The translations under genes and the position numbers were made by a program. Below are positions 34,360-47,187 of a stretch of DNA of 64,000 nucleotides, in pieces; positions within the stretch are counted from its first letter, which is position 1, and each line of letters opens with the position of its first letter. The notes under the pieces were generated by a model. That model was not told where the DNA came from, ran no database searches, and worked only from the letters and a program-made list of their open reading frames with translations. The stretch lies in assembly GCA_011009095.1 (NCBI GenBank), contig VTPC01000494.1, positions 62,001 through 126,000 on the forward strand. The letters run 5' to 3'. The stretch is from Ignelater luminosus (taxonomy: Eukaryota > Arthropoda > Insecta > Coleoptera > Elateridae).

Positions 34360-35740
34360 TAATTAATAAAAATATATTGTTTGCTGAATTGTAACGTAAA
34401 GAACTTGTTCAGAACCTTTAATATCTTTTATTTGTTTGTATTTTTTTTATGAACAATATTTATAAAGTCGATTTATCGTTCAGTCATGTTAAATTTTGAC
34501 AACGAAAATTCTTACTATCTAACAATTTTGTCAACTTGTTCTTGTTTGACGATTTATTTATATAAAGTTTGGGATCCACGGTTAATTGCAAAACACCTGC
34601 AGGTGATGATTTCAATTAAATTACCGCTATTATTTATATTTTTCATATTTTAATGTTTATGCTTCTTTCATAAATGACCATTGAATTTTATTCTAATGTT
34701 TGCTGACGATTCATTGTATGTATGTTACCTTGCTTTCATTTTCCTAGCGATGTATTGCGCTGGATTGCTAAACCGTAATTATTATCAATAAGCTTCATCC
34801 GGTCGCAATTACTATGTATATGTTTATATCGGGTGTAGTTTGTTATTTGTTTATTGATGCTTATTTATGTGTGTATATAAGTTGTCCGACAGTGTGATCT
34901 GGACTGCTGTAACCTATTTTGATATTGTCTTTTCTACAGTATGCCAATATATGTATTAACTTATTTCGATCTTTTATTGGGTTATGAGCATACTTATTAA
35001 GCATTACAGGAATCAGCTGTCCCGCAATCCAGTGGCGTCGACATTCTCATACGAATTTATTATCTTAAGTTCACATTCTGAAAGTAAGTACCTAAATAGA
35101 GTGCAGCAGTACAATCTATATTTCATTTGTTTGTGTATCGTTCGAACCACAGGTTCGAACGTGGCTAACATCTCGCCTACTGACCTAAATACGAAGATCA
35201 GCTGTGGGGGTCTTCTATTCGAAACTAGGTCATCGACATTCTACTACAGCTGGCGCCTTCTCAATCCCTAAGATTACCGTATTATTATCGTTTATCGCTT
35301 GCTCTAAGCTCTCTTAGCTCAGGATCCGTCTTCGACTGTAAAAAGGCTAGCATTACAGGTGGCATATCAATTTTATATGTGGTTGCACCACCGATGGGTC
35401 ACTAATCTCAGTTTTATCCGTAACAGGGTTTACAGGTTTTAAGGTTTTTTTTAAAAATAAAACAATTTTTGTTTATTTGTTTTTTAACCTCTTGGGGGAT
35501 AGAAAATGATTTTTTTTTAAAAAAAAACCTTGAAACCTGTGAAGCAATCAAACAATGTACCTATAAGGTCGTGAATAACAATATTTTATCAAATAGAGTA
35601 AATTTAATTATTTCCTCAAATATTGGAATTTGGATCATATTAATAAAAGTTCAGTGCAAAACATTGGTCACTACATTTAAGATAGGAGTCTTTCTGTAAT
35701 CAGTTGTCAGGTTTGTTCTAGAATCACAACACAAAGTGTA
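34360..35740. other. No gene seen
   Basis: AT-rich, with a short perfect dyad (GTTCGAACCACAGGTTCGAAC) near 35140-35160. The 95-codon frame at 34984-35271 has no recognisable domain. Confidence 0.4.
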
Positions 35741-35744
35741 GGTA

Positions 35745-37800
35745 CCCTTCAGCTACAATTTTGTCTAAAGATTTCTCTAGCATGAATAGACTGATAGACC
35801 AAAGGCACTTTCCTCAAACCTTTAGTAATCCTACCCACTTTGTAACCTCCTTGTCTGACTCCATTTTCAGTAGAAAACTTTCCGGTCTTTCTAGCAACTG
35901 TCCCAAAAGTATATGTCAAATTTCTGTATAAGGTTTTGATAGCATTCTGTAATTCTTCTGCAACAGCATAATCCGCCATGCAACTCTATATCTACTTTCT
36001 AAGCAACGTTTCGAAAGCTTTTTATTTTCACCCAGCAATACTTTCTGACTATCCAGTCTTATGTTCCTTTACCTGGACGAAAATCAGCTTGGTTTTCTTG
36101 TATCTTCTTTTCTATTTGCTCCCTAAATTTTTTGTCAAGATTTCTCTCATAGATCTTACCCGATACACTTAGTAAAAGGTGCCTCTGTAATTGCTACATA
36201 CCGCTTTTTCTCCCTTGTTTGGTATAGGCACTATTGCAGTAATTGTTTCATAAAGCCGTCTACTCCCTTGTGTCCCGTGTGTTTAAGCATATCCGATTTG
36301 ATTCCGCCCTCTTCTACAGACTTGCCATTTTTCAGTCGTCCATGTGAATTTATATTGTGAACGGTTATGCTGTGCTTTTTATTTATGACCTCGTGTGTTT
36401 TCAATATTTCTCTAAATTATTCATATCACCTCTCTTTGATTTCTTCCTGATTTGTTAGGAGTTTTCTGTCTTTATTTTTAATACATTTTTGGGCTCCCTT
36501 GCTAGTTACCTCTCTTCCTAGGTTCTTCATCATTCTATACAGAGTTTTAAAGTATCCTTGTATCTAAAGTTCCACGCTGTTGCCAAACTCCTCCCAAATT
36601 ATTTGCTTAGCTTGCTTAACTTTCTTCTTTGCCTTCGTTCTGTTTTCTTTATATATCTCGTAGGTTATGCTACTTCTTTTGTGTAGGTATATCTTCTAAC
36701 TCTTCTTTATTTGTTTCACTAGCTTTCCGAGTTCTTCTTTCCACTACGGTGTAAGTTTATTTTTATTTGTATATCTGGTCGTTCCACATACAGCTCAATG
36801 GCTGCTTCTATTATCGCAGTTTTAAAGTTCTTCCATTGTTTTTTTATATCTTCTCCCAATCTCTCAACCTGCATCTCTGCAAACCTCTGGTCACACTATT
36901 TTTGGTATTTCTGTTGCGTTGCTTCATTTTGTAGTGAAAACTTTTTCTTTAATGCTATTACATTTAATGTCTCTCTTCATATCTAATTTCGATCTAAGCC
37001 CAACAAGAAAATATTCTGATCCTATCTCTGCCCCCCTTTTAACTCTTACATCCTGCACATCACTTAATATTGTTGTTCTAACTAAAACTAGATTTATAAT
37101 CGACTTTTCATTAGTTTCATATAGTTACAAAAATCTATAATCCTCTTTGTTTCCATTTAGTGTGTGCTTCCCAAACCTTCCGACACTTCCGATTATACTA
37201 ATTGGATCATTCCTCACTCTCTTATTCAAATCGCCTCATTACTCTGTTGTTGCAATTCTTCCCAAAATTTCTCCTTTGTCTTTTTTTTTCACATTCTCAC
37301 TTGGACCATACGCTACAATTAACGTATATTTTTTTCCATGGTTCTACGTTATCAAATGGTTTATATAATCTTTGTGCACTATTACTGCTACACCTGCCTG
37401 GGCTCATTGTTTTAACTCCACAGTCCACAATACAGCATTAAATGCCCATTTCCCATTCCTACTTGCCCTTTCCCTTTCTTTTTGTTTCCATCAGTTCCAA
37501 CAGCATCATTCTTGTTTCCTCAAATTCTTGTATTATCTCTACTTCTTTCCCTTGGAGCCGTCTTACATTCCATACGTCCATTTTAATATCCCTCAGTTTG
37601 TTTCCCGCCATTTTGTTTATTCTGTTGAAATTATCACCACTTACCTCAATTACATTATTCATAGCTTGATTCCGTAAATTATTATTTCTGTTCAATGTTT
37701 TAGTCGTCGTAATTTTGGAGTTCAGGTCAGTTTTCATTGTTGGTTTTTGGGGAACTTTTCCTCGTTTTCTTCGGGCTTTTACATTAGCTTACCCTTGTCG
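35745..37800 (-). mobile_element. RTE-like LINE copy, broken (endonuclease and RT pieces)
   Basis: Read on the minus strand, the 5' part gives MDVWNVRRLQGKEVEIIQEF and LLELMETKRKGKGK, the opening of an apurinic-type endonuclease domain. The middle gives IYKENRTKAKKKVKQAKQ. The RT part gives DFRPGKGT and then NAIKTLYRNLTYTFGTV and KFSTENGVRQGG (pattern SxxFxxxxGVRQGx). Frames change many times and the C-terminal RT is missing. It resembles the copy at 49.3-52.0 kb, which opens with similar text. Confidence 0.75.
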
Positions 37801-37804
37801 CTAT

Positions 37805-39320
37805 CTCCTTTCCATTTATATTCAACTTCATGTGTCTTACTTTTGTCCGATTGGGCTTATCTCTTTCCTCATTTGCTAATCTTCTGAACTTATTTACGGA
37901 AAAGAGCGAAATGACAAACTGTATCAAAAGCTTTTGCAAGGTGTAAAAATACGCCCAATACCTTTTTGTTATTATCTAGATATTCATGTATAACTTTAGT
38001 TACATGGTATATTGCATCTTCAGTATTAAAATTAATATTTTTTAGAAATATTACCAAATGTTTATTTTTGTAATATATTTAGACCAATTAAAAACTGCTG
38101 ATTTTCAAAAATTAATTTTTGTTGTATTACGTTAGAACCTTGTAAATTATTTAGGCGTAGGTTGGCAAATAAATACTTTTGATTATAACCACTTGCTTTA
38201 AATTAGGTATTTTACGTGTATATGGAATAACCTTAAACCTTTCATTCATTGGAGTGAACAAGATCGAAGAAGCGTGGCTCCGAAAAGTTCCGTCTGTCTG
38301 CTGAAGTTTCTAAACGTCCGTGATTCGTGAGAGCTAGTCTCACAATCAGTTGCACCCTGTTTATACAAATTCATTGCAAGGGTCCAGCAAAATTAATGTG
38401 AGTGAGATTATTTGTAGATAATAAGTACTAGAGTTATAAAAATTAATAAGAATGATGCAGTGAAAATAAATATGTAAATTGAAATAAAATAAAATAAAAT
38501 ATTTATATTTTATTAGGAATTTTGTTATAACTAGATTTAAGTATTACTAAAAATAATTGCTCAATACATATTAAAAGATGTAAGTTTTCAAGGCTCAATA
38601 CAATATTGTTCTTTTAATCCGTATATCGATGCATTTTTTCCGGTTTTCTGCACTGACATTATCTAATTTTACGTTTAATAATAACTCCCGAACATTATTT
38701 AGGGAGAACGCGGGGAGAAAGGACAAATGCCTAGGGAGGTTCTGTTCCGTATTATCTAAAAGTTGTTCATAATATAGAAGGTGAAATAATTTAATATAAC
38801 TAACGTTTATTGATAAAAATTGAGATAGTAATAACAGAAAGAGAATTAACATCGGGGCAAACGGAAAACATAAATACACTATTAAGGTAGAATTTAAGCG
38901 TTTTCATTACACTTATAAGGATTGCCGCCATTAGTAACGCAATCGTGATATCAAATTTAGAGATTGCACCCAACCTTCCTCAACTTTATAAACTCACACG
39001 CTTTCCGCAATAACTAGGTGGTTTGTTTGTTTTTTTTCCTCTTTCTTTTCACAGTGTTTGTTTTACGTTCTCTTGAAATTGTTTTATTTTTAAATCACGT
39101 ATAACATTTGAATAAGTTAAAAACATTGCAGACAATTTTAGTAGGTCGTCTTCTATTTACCTTGCCGCGACTTTTGATGAACTGGGAATGGAATAAATGG
39201 ATTCAAAGTCTATCGTAGAATGTTTCTTATTTTGGCCTTTTCTACGCGATCCTGAATTGATCGACTTTTCACATTTTCCAACAAGTAGGAGTAGGACAGG
39301 ACATCTAGAGAGTGGAAAGT
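37805..39320. other. No gene seen
   Basis: AT-rich, with a short AAATA simple repeat near 38480-38500. No coding or transposon end is recognised. Confidence 0.4.
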
Positions 39321-39326
39321 AAGAAC

Positions 39327-40110
39327 TTATGAATCAGGGGTAAGGTTTTCGTCTAATGGGTAGATACCATTTGCCTTGAAGCCTTGACCAAGGTTTAATG
39401 CAGTTGCTGCACGTGACAAAGTTTTAGAGAGTAGTTGCCCAAATTCAGATTTACTTAGCTTGGCGAGTTGCATGCGCCAGTAAACAAAGCAAATGAATGC
39501 GTTTGTCGGTTGCTTTCTGAGCAATAAAAATCGTGGCCGTATGACATCTCTTAATAAAGTGGTCGATGAACAAAGAAGTTAGATAAAATTACTTTTGCAC
39601 CAGTTGGGATAACAACATCAAATTTCGGCTTAAACCTTTTAAGTTTTATAACAACAAACGATGGTAAAATATACCCAGAAGCTGAACTGCACACCATATT
39701 CTGCTGCAGTAAGTTGTGACAAAGTTTAGACCTGTCTCGTCACAGTTAAATATTTTTCCAGATTTATTAGATTAAGAGAAACCATTAGTTTTTCTAAAGT
39801 ATCTTAAAAGGTATAATTTCCTTAGTTGAATCTCTGGTTTCAGCATATGCTAACGGTTCCGCAACGCATGCGCTTGGAATTTTTTGTAGACTTAAAAACC
39901 TATGCAGTCATTCTGCTCCGGTCATCTGTTTGTTGTCAAATAGTTGCCTTATTCCATTTACAAACACAAGCCGATGAGTAAGGCTCGGTAAATCTTTATG
40001 TGCAAATCCGTAACCAACTCGTGTGTGATTCTGTTTCTGCAGACAAAACTGTATGTTGACCGAATTTCTTCATGCTTTTATTTTTAATTTAACATCGAAG
40101 TGTATTTCTC
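39327..40110 (-). pseudogene. Pogo/Tigger-type transposase remnant (DDE_1)
   Basis: On the minus strand, fragments appear in order. An N-terminal part near 40000 includes VGYGFAHKDLPSL. GKIFNCDETGLNFV follows near 39750 and contains the first catalytic Asp (N-x-DETG). The C-terminal block (65 codons ending at 39327) reads FGQLLSKTLSRAAT and GFKANGIYPLDENL, typical of pogo/Jerky-like transposases (GFxxxGIxPxN). Frame changes and an internal gap break it. Inverted ends were not identified. Confidence 0.65.
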
Positions 40111-40119
40111 GGTGCTTCG

Positions 40120-41250
40120 TATAACTTAATTCTCATTGTCCCCACATTTGATATGGTTGATACGGGTTAAAAATGGAATCATTAAATATATGGTTGTGCA
40201 GAGAAGTCTACACTACATACTAACAAAGTAAACAAGGTTTTATAAGTTATAGTTTTTATGTTTATATGTTCTTCCAAAATATGATAGTTGCAAGCAGAAT
40301 TTCACCTACTTATAAGAGTATTGAAGTACGTACCTTATTTCTTGTAATGTTTGTATTTTGAAAATTATTTTACACAGATTTTGCGTCATTTTAGGAACAC
40401 AATTACTAACAAGTCACAAGGTAAGGTTTTCTCTTCTCGATACAAACACTCGAATCAGAAGGCGACATTGTAACGTTCTGTTTTTTTTATGTTGTGGTTG
40501 TCCAAAATTAGCAGAAAAAATCCTTAAAACTGGGTATTAAGAGCCCTTTCAGTAATTGCTTTTCAGCGCTTCCTATTCAATAACATAAAGCAGTTTTCAT
40601 AATCGACGGTTTATGTTTGAATTTTCTGAAGTTTCGCCAAAATACAATTAATTAAGTTGGTACAAGAAACGTCATTGTAATTCTGATATCTACAGTAATG
40701 ACTTTATTTTTATTAAGTAAATTTCCTCGAATTATGGTCGAATGTAAAATTTGTTATCAATAATCATCTAATTAAATTAAAGCTGAATTTTTAGGGTTCT
40801 TTCATTCAAATCGTCCATTTTCAGAAGCTGGAAGGTTCTGGAAATCGATTAACTCCCTCTGTTGATTTATTTTGAAATCAATTACAGTCTAATCAGTATT
40901 TTTCTGATATTCATTGTTGTCGCATGTAACAATCCAATCTTCATCTACTGTTAATTCCACTCATTTGAATTCTCCGGTAAGATATATTTTTTGTCACTAT
41001 TTCTATGGTTTCTTTCGGTTTGACATTCATCATTCAATTAGCGAATTTCAGAGCGAATGGTTGCGTTTTATTGTTAGTTTGTCTTGTGTAAAAGCTTGGT
41101 AAACTCCCTTGAAAAATTTAAAGGTAAAATTGAATATTTTTCATTAAATTATTACTTGGTTTTAAAAATATTGAAATATTTCTATAAGGAAACATTTTTT
41201 TGCTTAATTTGCCTGGTATTTGTTTTGAATTATTTCGATGATTCCCCGCA
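40120..41250. other. No gene seen
   Basis: AT-rich spacer up to the nested transposons. Donor-like sites occur (near 40980) but no convincing exon. Confidence 0.35.
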
Positions 41251-41576
41251 TGTACAGGGACATCATCAATAGGAGGAAGCCACGTGACCACTAATTTAAA
41301 AGTGGCGCGAAATTTTACCTTTCAACGTTGGCTATACTTCTTCACGGGTACATTTCTAACCTAAAATTACATCGGCGTGCGTATGTTCCGTGGTTTCTTG
41401 GTCTCTGTTTTGCGTTTTCTACAGTTTATTTTGTTCTATTTAAAAATCAGTCTTTTTCAAGACTAAATCTGTTTTTTGTGAGTTAATCGAGGTAAGTTAG
41501 AGTTAACGCGTTCAAAGTGTGATAATAAATTTTAAAACTGCATAATTATTTCAGTTTGGAAGGTTACGTTTTTGCG

Positions 41577-42843
41577 ATGCCTTTTACAAACGAACAAGAT
41601 AAATTTATTTTAATAGCTCACTATCGAAGTGGAACACACAATGCAGATGGTTCATGGACCTATTCATTACCATCTTGTATCCAACAATTTGAACAAGCTT
41701 TTCCTGAAGTGCAAGTCCACTACGATGCATTTGTATACGTCGTAGGCATGATATACTTAAGCGGTTTGAAGAAAAACATTGCATCTGCAAAGGTAAATCA
41801 TCTGGTAGACCTACCGTATTAACTGATGAAGTTCTCGAGGACATGCAGATGCGAATGAATCGTAGTCCCCATAAATCTATTAAACGCTTAGCCACTGAAA
41901 TAGGTAGGAATCTATTTGCATTAAACAAATAATATGTTTTGCTTCATTTGTGTTTTAAATTATTAATTATTTTAAATTTATCACTTGTAGTAATTCAATT
42001 GTTTTATTAGCAAACTTAAATAAAAAACTAGCACTGCTATTTATTTCTGAATTATTTACGTTCACTAAACAATTTAAACTATTTTAAACCATAATCTAAC
42101 CGACAACTTTTTCCGCAGGACTTTCATATGGAAGTTGCCAAGTTGCATTAAAAAAGAAGCTACGAATGCATCCCTATAAAGTGTCTGTAATACAAGAACT
42201 GTTTCCGCATGATCATCAGTTACGAGTTCAGTACTGTCAGTGGTTTATGCAACAATTGAACAACGATGACATATTAAATATTACATTTATGTCAGATGAA
42301 GCATGGTTTTATTTGTCGGGCTATGTGAACAGCCAAAATTACAGAACCTGGGCCACAGAGAATCCCCATAATTATGAAGAAACAAGTTTGCATCCCCAGA
42401 AGGTTGGTGTATGGGTTGCGATGTCAAGACGCAGGATCTATGGTCCATTGTTTTTTAATGACACAATCAGTGGAGAAAGATACCGAGATAATTTTTTAAC
42501 ACCTTTTATCGAACAACTATTGGATGATGAAATCCAAGAGGGCTACTTCCAGCAAGATGGTGCGTCAGCACATACGGCACGCACCACTATTCGTTATTTG
42601 GAAGAGTTCTTTGATGACCGAGTGATTAGTTGTGGACGATGGCCCCCTCGGTCTCCTGATCTCACACCATTAGATTTTTTTCTATTTGGGCATTTGAAGA
42701 ATAATGTTTACAGGCACCGTCCACAGAATATTGACGAATTAAAAGAGGCCATACAAAATGAAATTAATAATATATCACCAGAAACCTTAGTTTCGGTTTT
42801 CAATAGTATCAATAATAGAGTTCGGTTATGTTTAGAGAAATAG
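41577..42843 (+). pseudogene. DD38D transposase, two coding exons, one frameshift
   Basis: Exon 1 (41577-41903) starts MPFTNEQDKFILIAHYRSG, and exon 2 (42119-42843) follows a GTAGGA...CCGCAG intron. A possible 5' UTR intron runs 41491-41553. Exon 1 changes frame near 41740, consistent with loss of one base; downstream text continues RRHDILKRFEEKHCICKGKS and GRPTVLTDEVLEDM. Mended by eye it would be about 350 aa. The catalytic domain is intact: FMSDEAWFYLSGYVN (first Asp), YFQQDGASAHTA (second Asp), RSPDLTPLDFFLFG (third Asp), with 38 residues between the second and third. There is an N-terminal HTH region. A cut-and-paste DNA transposase by family. Confidence 0.85.
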
Positions 42844-43515
42844 GGTGGCCATATCAAACCATTTATGTAATTTGTACATAAATTGCAATAAAATGTAAAA
42901 CAACTAAATGAAATTGTAAAATTTAGGATAAATTTAAGCCATTATTTTTAATTAAATTCTAGTAACCTGCTACCTAATGGATTATTTTTTTATAAATAAA
43001 TTATGGCAGCTGAAATAATTGCGATTTTTAGTTCTGTTATCTAGCATACCTAGTTCTAAGTATTATGTTACGTTAATTTCAGAAAATAAAAATTACACGT
43101 CAATTATTAATCTTTAATTATTCACAGAACACGGCTGCCAAAGTGCCAATTTTGATAAATGGTTTTTTTAAACATAAAATTAAATACTTAATGACTCTTA
43201 ATGATTGAGTATGTATATCATTTATGCATGCATAACTATACAAAAAAATTCATTATTAAATATTTAGTTTTAAATTTAAATGAGTTTGAACTTCAAATAT
43301 TCTTTAAATGACCAGGTATTGGTGCGTTGACCCTACCTGCATAATTATCTTTTATGAAAAATCCTTCATAGTGGCCAGTTAAATTTAATAAAATAGAAAA
43401 AATAACTAAAAAGCTCTTGTTGAACAGCTACATCAGCATTGTTTGGGCCTTATCTAATTCTTGTTTTTAAAAATATCTTCAATATATTGTCATTTTTTAA
43501 TTTTCCAATTTTATA

Positions 43516-44820
43516 AAGGGTTTTCCAATAAGAGGTGTTATTTTGAATAGCCCGCTATTTCGGTAGATGTCACTTTTGAAGCTATCATTTTTTGACATTT
43601 GACAAGTAGAAACTACGCCATTAATAAATATGGAACGATACACGCTTCAACAACGCATTGAAATTATTAAAATTCACTATAAAAATGGTGAAAATTTGGC
43701 AGAGACGGTTCGTAAAACTCGAACATTTTTGGGTCACCGTGAAGCACCTTGTCGGACCGCAATACAGAAATTGGTGAAAAAATTCGAGCTCTTGGGACAA
43801 GTTAGTGATGTGAAGAATAAAACCCGTGCACGTCGCTCAAGAACAGCCGAGAATATTGCTGTTGTAGCCGAAAGTGTTAAAGAAAACCCAGGTTTGTCCA
43901 TTCCTCGTCGTTCTTTGGAATTAGCCATTCCACAAACGTCATTACACCGTATTTTGCATAAAGATTTGGGTCTTAAGGCTTATAAAGTCCAGTTAACACA
44001 AGAACTCAAGCCGGCCGATCATCAACAACGTCGTGTCTTTGCTGATTGGGTCGTTGAAATGCATGAAAATGATCCAGAATTCCATCGAAAAATCATCTTG
44101 AGTGATGAGGCCCATTTCCACCTCGGTGGCTTCGTCAACAAGCAAAATTGTCGGATCTGGGGCTCAGAAAATCCAAGAGTTATTGTTGAAAAGTCTCTCT
44201 ATCCTCAACGTGTGACTGTTTGGTGCGGTTTATGGTCCGGCGGAGTCATTGGACCTTACTTTTTCGAAAATGAGGCTGGAGCAACAGTTACGGTGACTGG
44301 ATTGCGCTATCGAGAGATGATTAACGATTTTTTATGGCCGGAATTGGATGGTATTGATCTGGACAACGTTTACTTTCAACAAGACGGCGCTACGTGCCAC
44401 ACAAGCAACGAAACCATTGATCTTTTACGGAAAAAGTTTCCGGACCGTGTTATCTCTCGAAGAGGTGATCACAATTGGCCACCGAGATCTTGTGATTTAA
44501 CACCTTGCGACTTCTTTCTTTGGGGCCACGTGAAAGAGAAGGTCTACGCCAACAGCCCAGCGTCGATTCAAGACCTCAAAGATGGAATTCGTGAGGCTAT
44601 CGAGGACATAGGGCAGCCACTTTGCGATTTGGTTATGGAAAATTTCATGAAAAGGATATTGTCCTGTAAGCGTGGTCGTGGTGGTCATTTGCCTGATGTT
44701 ATTTTCCACTATTAACGGCATACCTTCCTCTTTATAATGAAATAAACATCCGATCATTTATATTAAAAAATGGCACTTTTCTTTGAATATCAAAATAACA
44801 CCTCTTATTGGAAAACCCTT
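43516..44820 (+). mobile_element. DD41D Tc1/mariner-superfamily transposon, complete
   Basis: Perfect 31-bp inverted termini start AAGGGTTTTCCAATAAGAGG (43516-43546 and 44790-44820), with TATA/TA at both borders. The element is about 1.3 kb and encodes one uninterrupted transposase. It sits in the 3' part of the outer DD38D element, so it arrived later. Perfect ends and an intact gene suggest recent activity. Confidence 0.93.
43630..44715 (+). CDS. DD41D transposase, intact, 361 aa
   Basis: A single-exon frame starts MERYTLQQRIEIIKIHY. The N-terminal part is an HTH DNA-binding region (to about residue 125), including GLSIPRRSLELAIPQTSLHR. The DDE/D domain shows IILSDEAHFHLGG (first Asp), YFQQDGATCHTSN (second Asp) and RSCDLTPCDFFLWG (third Asp in PCDFF). 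Counting gives 41 residues between the second and third Asp, the spacing of the rosa-type DD41D lineage. The C-terminus ends LPDVIFHY. Length is normal for the superfamily, with no stop or frameshift. It cuts and reinserts the element at TA sites. Confidence 0.93.
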   Translation: MERYTLQQRIEIIKIHYKNGENLAETVRKTRTFLGHREAPCRTAIQKLVKKFELLGQVSDVKNKTRARRSRTAENIAVVAESVKENPGLSIPRRSLELAIPQTSLHRILHKDLGLKAYKVQLTQELKPADHQQRRVFADWVVEMHENDPEFHRKIILSDEAHFHLGGFVNKQNCRIWGSENPRVIVEKSLYPQRVTVWCGLWSGGVIGPYFFENEAGATVTVTGLRYREMINDFLWPELDGIDLDNVYFQQDGATCHTSNETIDLLRKKFPDRVISRRGDHNWPPRSCDLTPCDFFLWGHVKEKVYANSPASIQDLKDGIREAIEDIGQPLCDLVMENFMKRILSCKRGRGGHLPDVIFHY

Positions 44821-45002
44821 TATATAGTTATCTTTAAATATTTAAGTTTCTAAGTAGTTTCATCATATATCCAATACTACGCCACTGGAAAACTACATAA
44901 TTCTTTATTACAACAGAGCTGCCAACAGTGCAAGATGTGTTGCCTAACCAACAGTAAATTTCGAGGTCACGTGGCTTCCTCCTATTGATGATGTCCCTGT
45001 AT

Positions 45003-47180
45003 AAAGGTAAAATACTCGTTTTGAGTTAACATGTACATAGCGGTTAATGGTTTGTGAATTAAAAAGGAAATTTTATAAGCTCATTTTTGTACTTGTTATT
45101 TAGTTTTTTAAAAATTTGAATAACTTAAATCTGTTTAAATTGATCATTCCAAATTAAGCTTTTTTGTAGTTTTAGAATTTCTGAGATTCTACTTGCTTAA
45201 ACCATTTAGAAACTTTGGTTAAGTTATCGAAACTACGTCAAATAGTATTAGGCAAATTTAAGATTCTGATGATGTCATCTTTCTAATAATTCTTGGTTTA
45301 ATAATTATGAAATATAACTTAAAACTTAAGAACTAGTGCTTTTTTTCTATAATGCATTTATGAATCGAAAAATTAATTAAACGTTGGTTGGGTTTTCACC
45401 AGTGTGTGTTTCATTTATCACACGACATAACATGCTGGCTTTTGTTTTTTCCCAACCTGTTTTTGAAAGAACAACAAAAAACAATGACATTTAAGCCTTA
45501 GAAAGCTATTTACAGGGATTTTCTCAAAATTTCTTTTATCCGTTACACCATCTAATTAAAAAATTATCAACAATTACGTTAGTATGTGTCCGTTTGCCCC
45601 CCTCCCACTATCCGTTTACCCCGTTTTTACCCTAATTTAAACGTTTTCCTATTATCAATGCTTCTTTTGAAATAATCGGCAGCATTTTTTAGAAGTATTC
45701 TTCAAACACCTCTGAATTCATATCTTCATGATAATCTCTGATGTGTTTGAATTGGAATACCCAAGCTGCTTCACTTAAAAACTATTTACACTTCCAATAT
45801 ATACAATTATAAATCGGCGTCCTTTTCCTGAAAATCAACAAAGCCTTGCAGATAAATCTTTTTGAAAAGTCTGATAACGGTTGGATTACGTTCTTGTCTT
45901 GCAGTTTTTTTAGGTTGCCATTTTTGTGTTTCCTTTAGATATTTTCTCCATCAACAAATCATATACAATTTGTCCAACAGAAATAAAACAAATTTCCGCC
46001 AAAATCTATTATAAAAAAGATTCTGTATCTGAAGAAACGCACAATTGGGCAAAACAAGAGAAAGTAACTATTTCGATTTCAAAGTTTCATCATTTTGTTG
46101 ACAACTATACTAAACCAGGAGTTGTAAAGACGTCTGAATATATGAACGGTTGCTTCTGAAATTCTTTTCATTTATCACAGTTAAAAACAGCAAAACCTCA
46201 GGTTTCAATCCAGTTTCGAAAGTTCTCTGCTTATACGGATTCTCTTTTAATCTCGGAGAGTAAAATACAACACCTTAAAGTCTTACATCAATGGGTCAAG
46301 GAGGAACACAAACCATTTTATGTGGATATTATCAATTCAGGAAGCATAAAGCAATGCAAACAAGGTACCTCTAAAAATCAAAAAAATTAGTGAAGAAATG
46401 ATTTGTATTTTTTTTTTGTTAGAAACAGAAATTTTGTTGCGTATTTTTTGCTAAACTATTATATGTGGAAATTTCTTAAAATAAAGGATATTATTTGATG
46501 TGAATAGCCTTAAAACTTATTTTTTCCTAAAAAATCACAATTCATTTTTAAGTTTATGTTTGTGGCTAAAAAACGTTTTTCTTATTTTCTAAAAACTTGC
46601 TTAAACTGAAATAGTATGTTTAAGTTACAACTGATTCAATTATCTTGTGAAAGAAATAAATTCTTTTTTCAATAAAATAATACACCCTGTATAATGCATC
46701 TTTTAATAGTTGTTAAACAATCTATTTCCTATTACCACATCAACCTAATGCGACGTGATAATTATTACTAATAACTTGAATAAATAAAATGCCAGCCAAG
46801 TAAAGTTTAAACAAGATTCGATCTTGTTAGAAGAAAGTTTTTAAAAACAAACTATCGCAGTCAAGTGAAGTTACAATTTAAAATTGAATTATTATTCTAG
46901 AAAGAAAACAAACCAGTCAGATACGAAAACAAATACAGTGATATCAGCGAGAAGAATATTTTATTCTCTAAAGAATATCAAATGCCTCCAGTAGTCTGAA
47001 TAAAAAAGTAAGAGAAAAATTTGAATAAAGTGAAACATATGAAGTCTGGATAATATTGAATTTTAAAGTAAAGGAGCGAGGTAATTTTAATAGGGGAAAA
47101 TCATTATAATTTCAGACGTACAACCGTGACAATTTTTGATGTCTTTTTTTGTGTTTTCCCAGTAACTAAATATAAATATT
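45003..47180. other. Mostly non-coding; possible transposon ORF debris at 45.93-46.38 kb
   Basis: A frame from about 45938 follows a possible acceptor (GTTTCCTTTAG) and reads KQISAKIYYKKDSVSEETHN. A later frame reads HQWVKEEHKPFYVDI. From memory this resembles the C-terminal ends of repetitive insect transposon-type ORFs (xxIPxxYHxFYxxL). The evidence is weak. An inverted CAGGGTG-type end (ACACCCTGTA) occurs near 46682. No other feature is supported. Confidence 0.3.
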
Positions 47181-47187
47181 TTTTCAG

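Larger units (their letters stand above)
41255..44999 (+). mobile_element. Tc1/mariner-superfamily transposon with DD38D transposase, interrupted by a second transposon
   Basis: Inverted termini of about 36 bp begin CAGGGACATCATCAATAGGA at 41255 and are matched exactly at the right end (44999). TA duplications flank both ends (41253-41254, 45000-45001). The element carries a spliced transposase gene at 41577-42843 and, downstream of it, the complete DD41D element at 43516-44820. Without that insert it is about 2.4 kb, long for this superfamily. Identical termini suggest fairly recent movement. Confidence 0.9.

Noticed and set aside
36798-37737. Several overlapping plus-strand frames of 60-100 codons, hydrophobic in character
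   Set aside because: They are the complement of the A-rich minus-strand LINE coding region.
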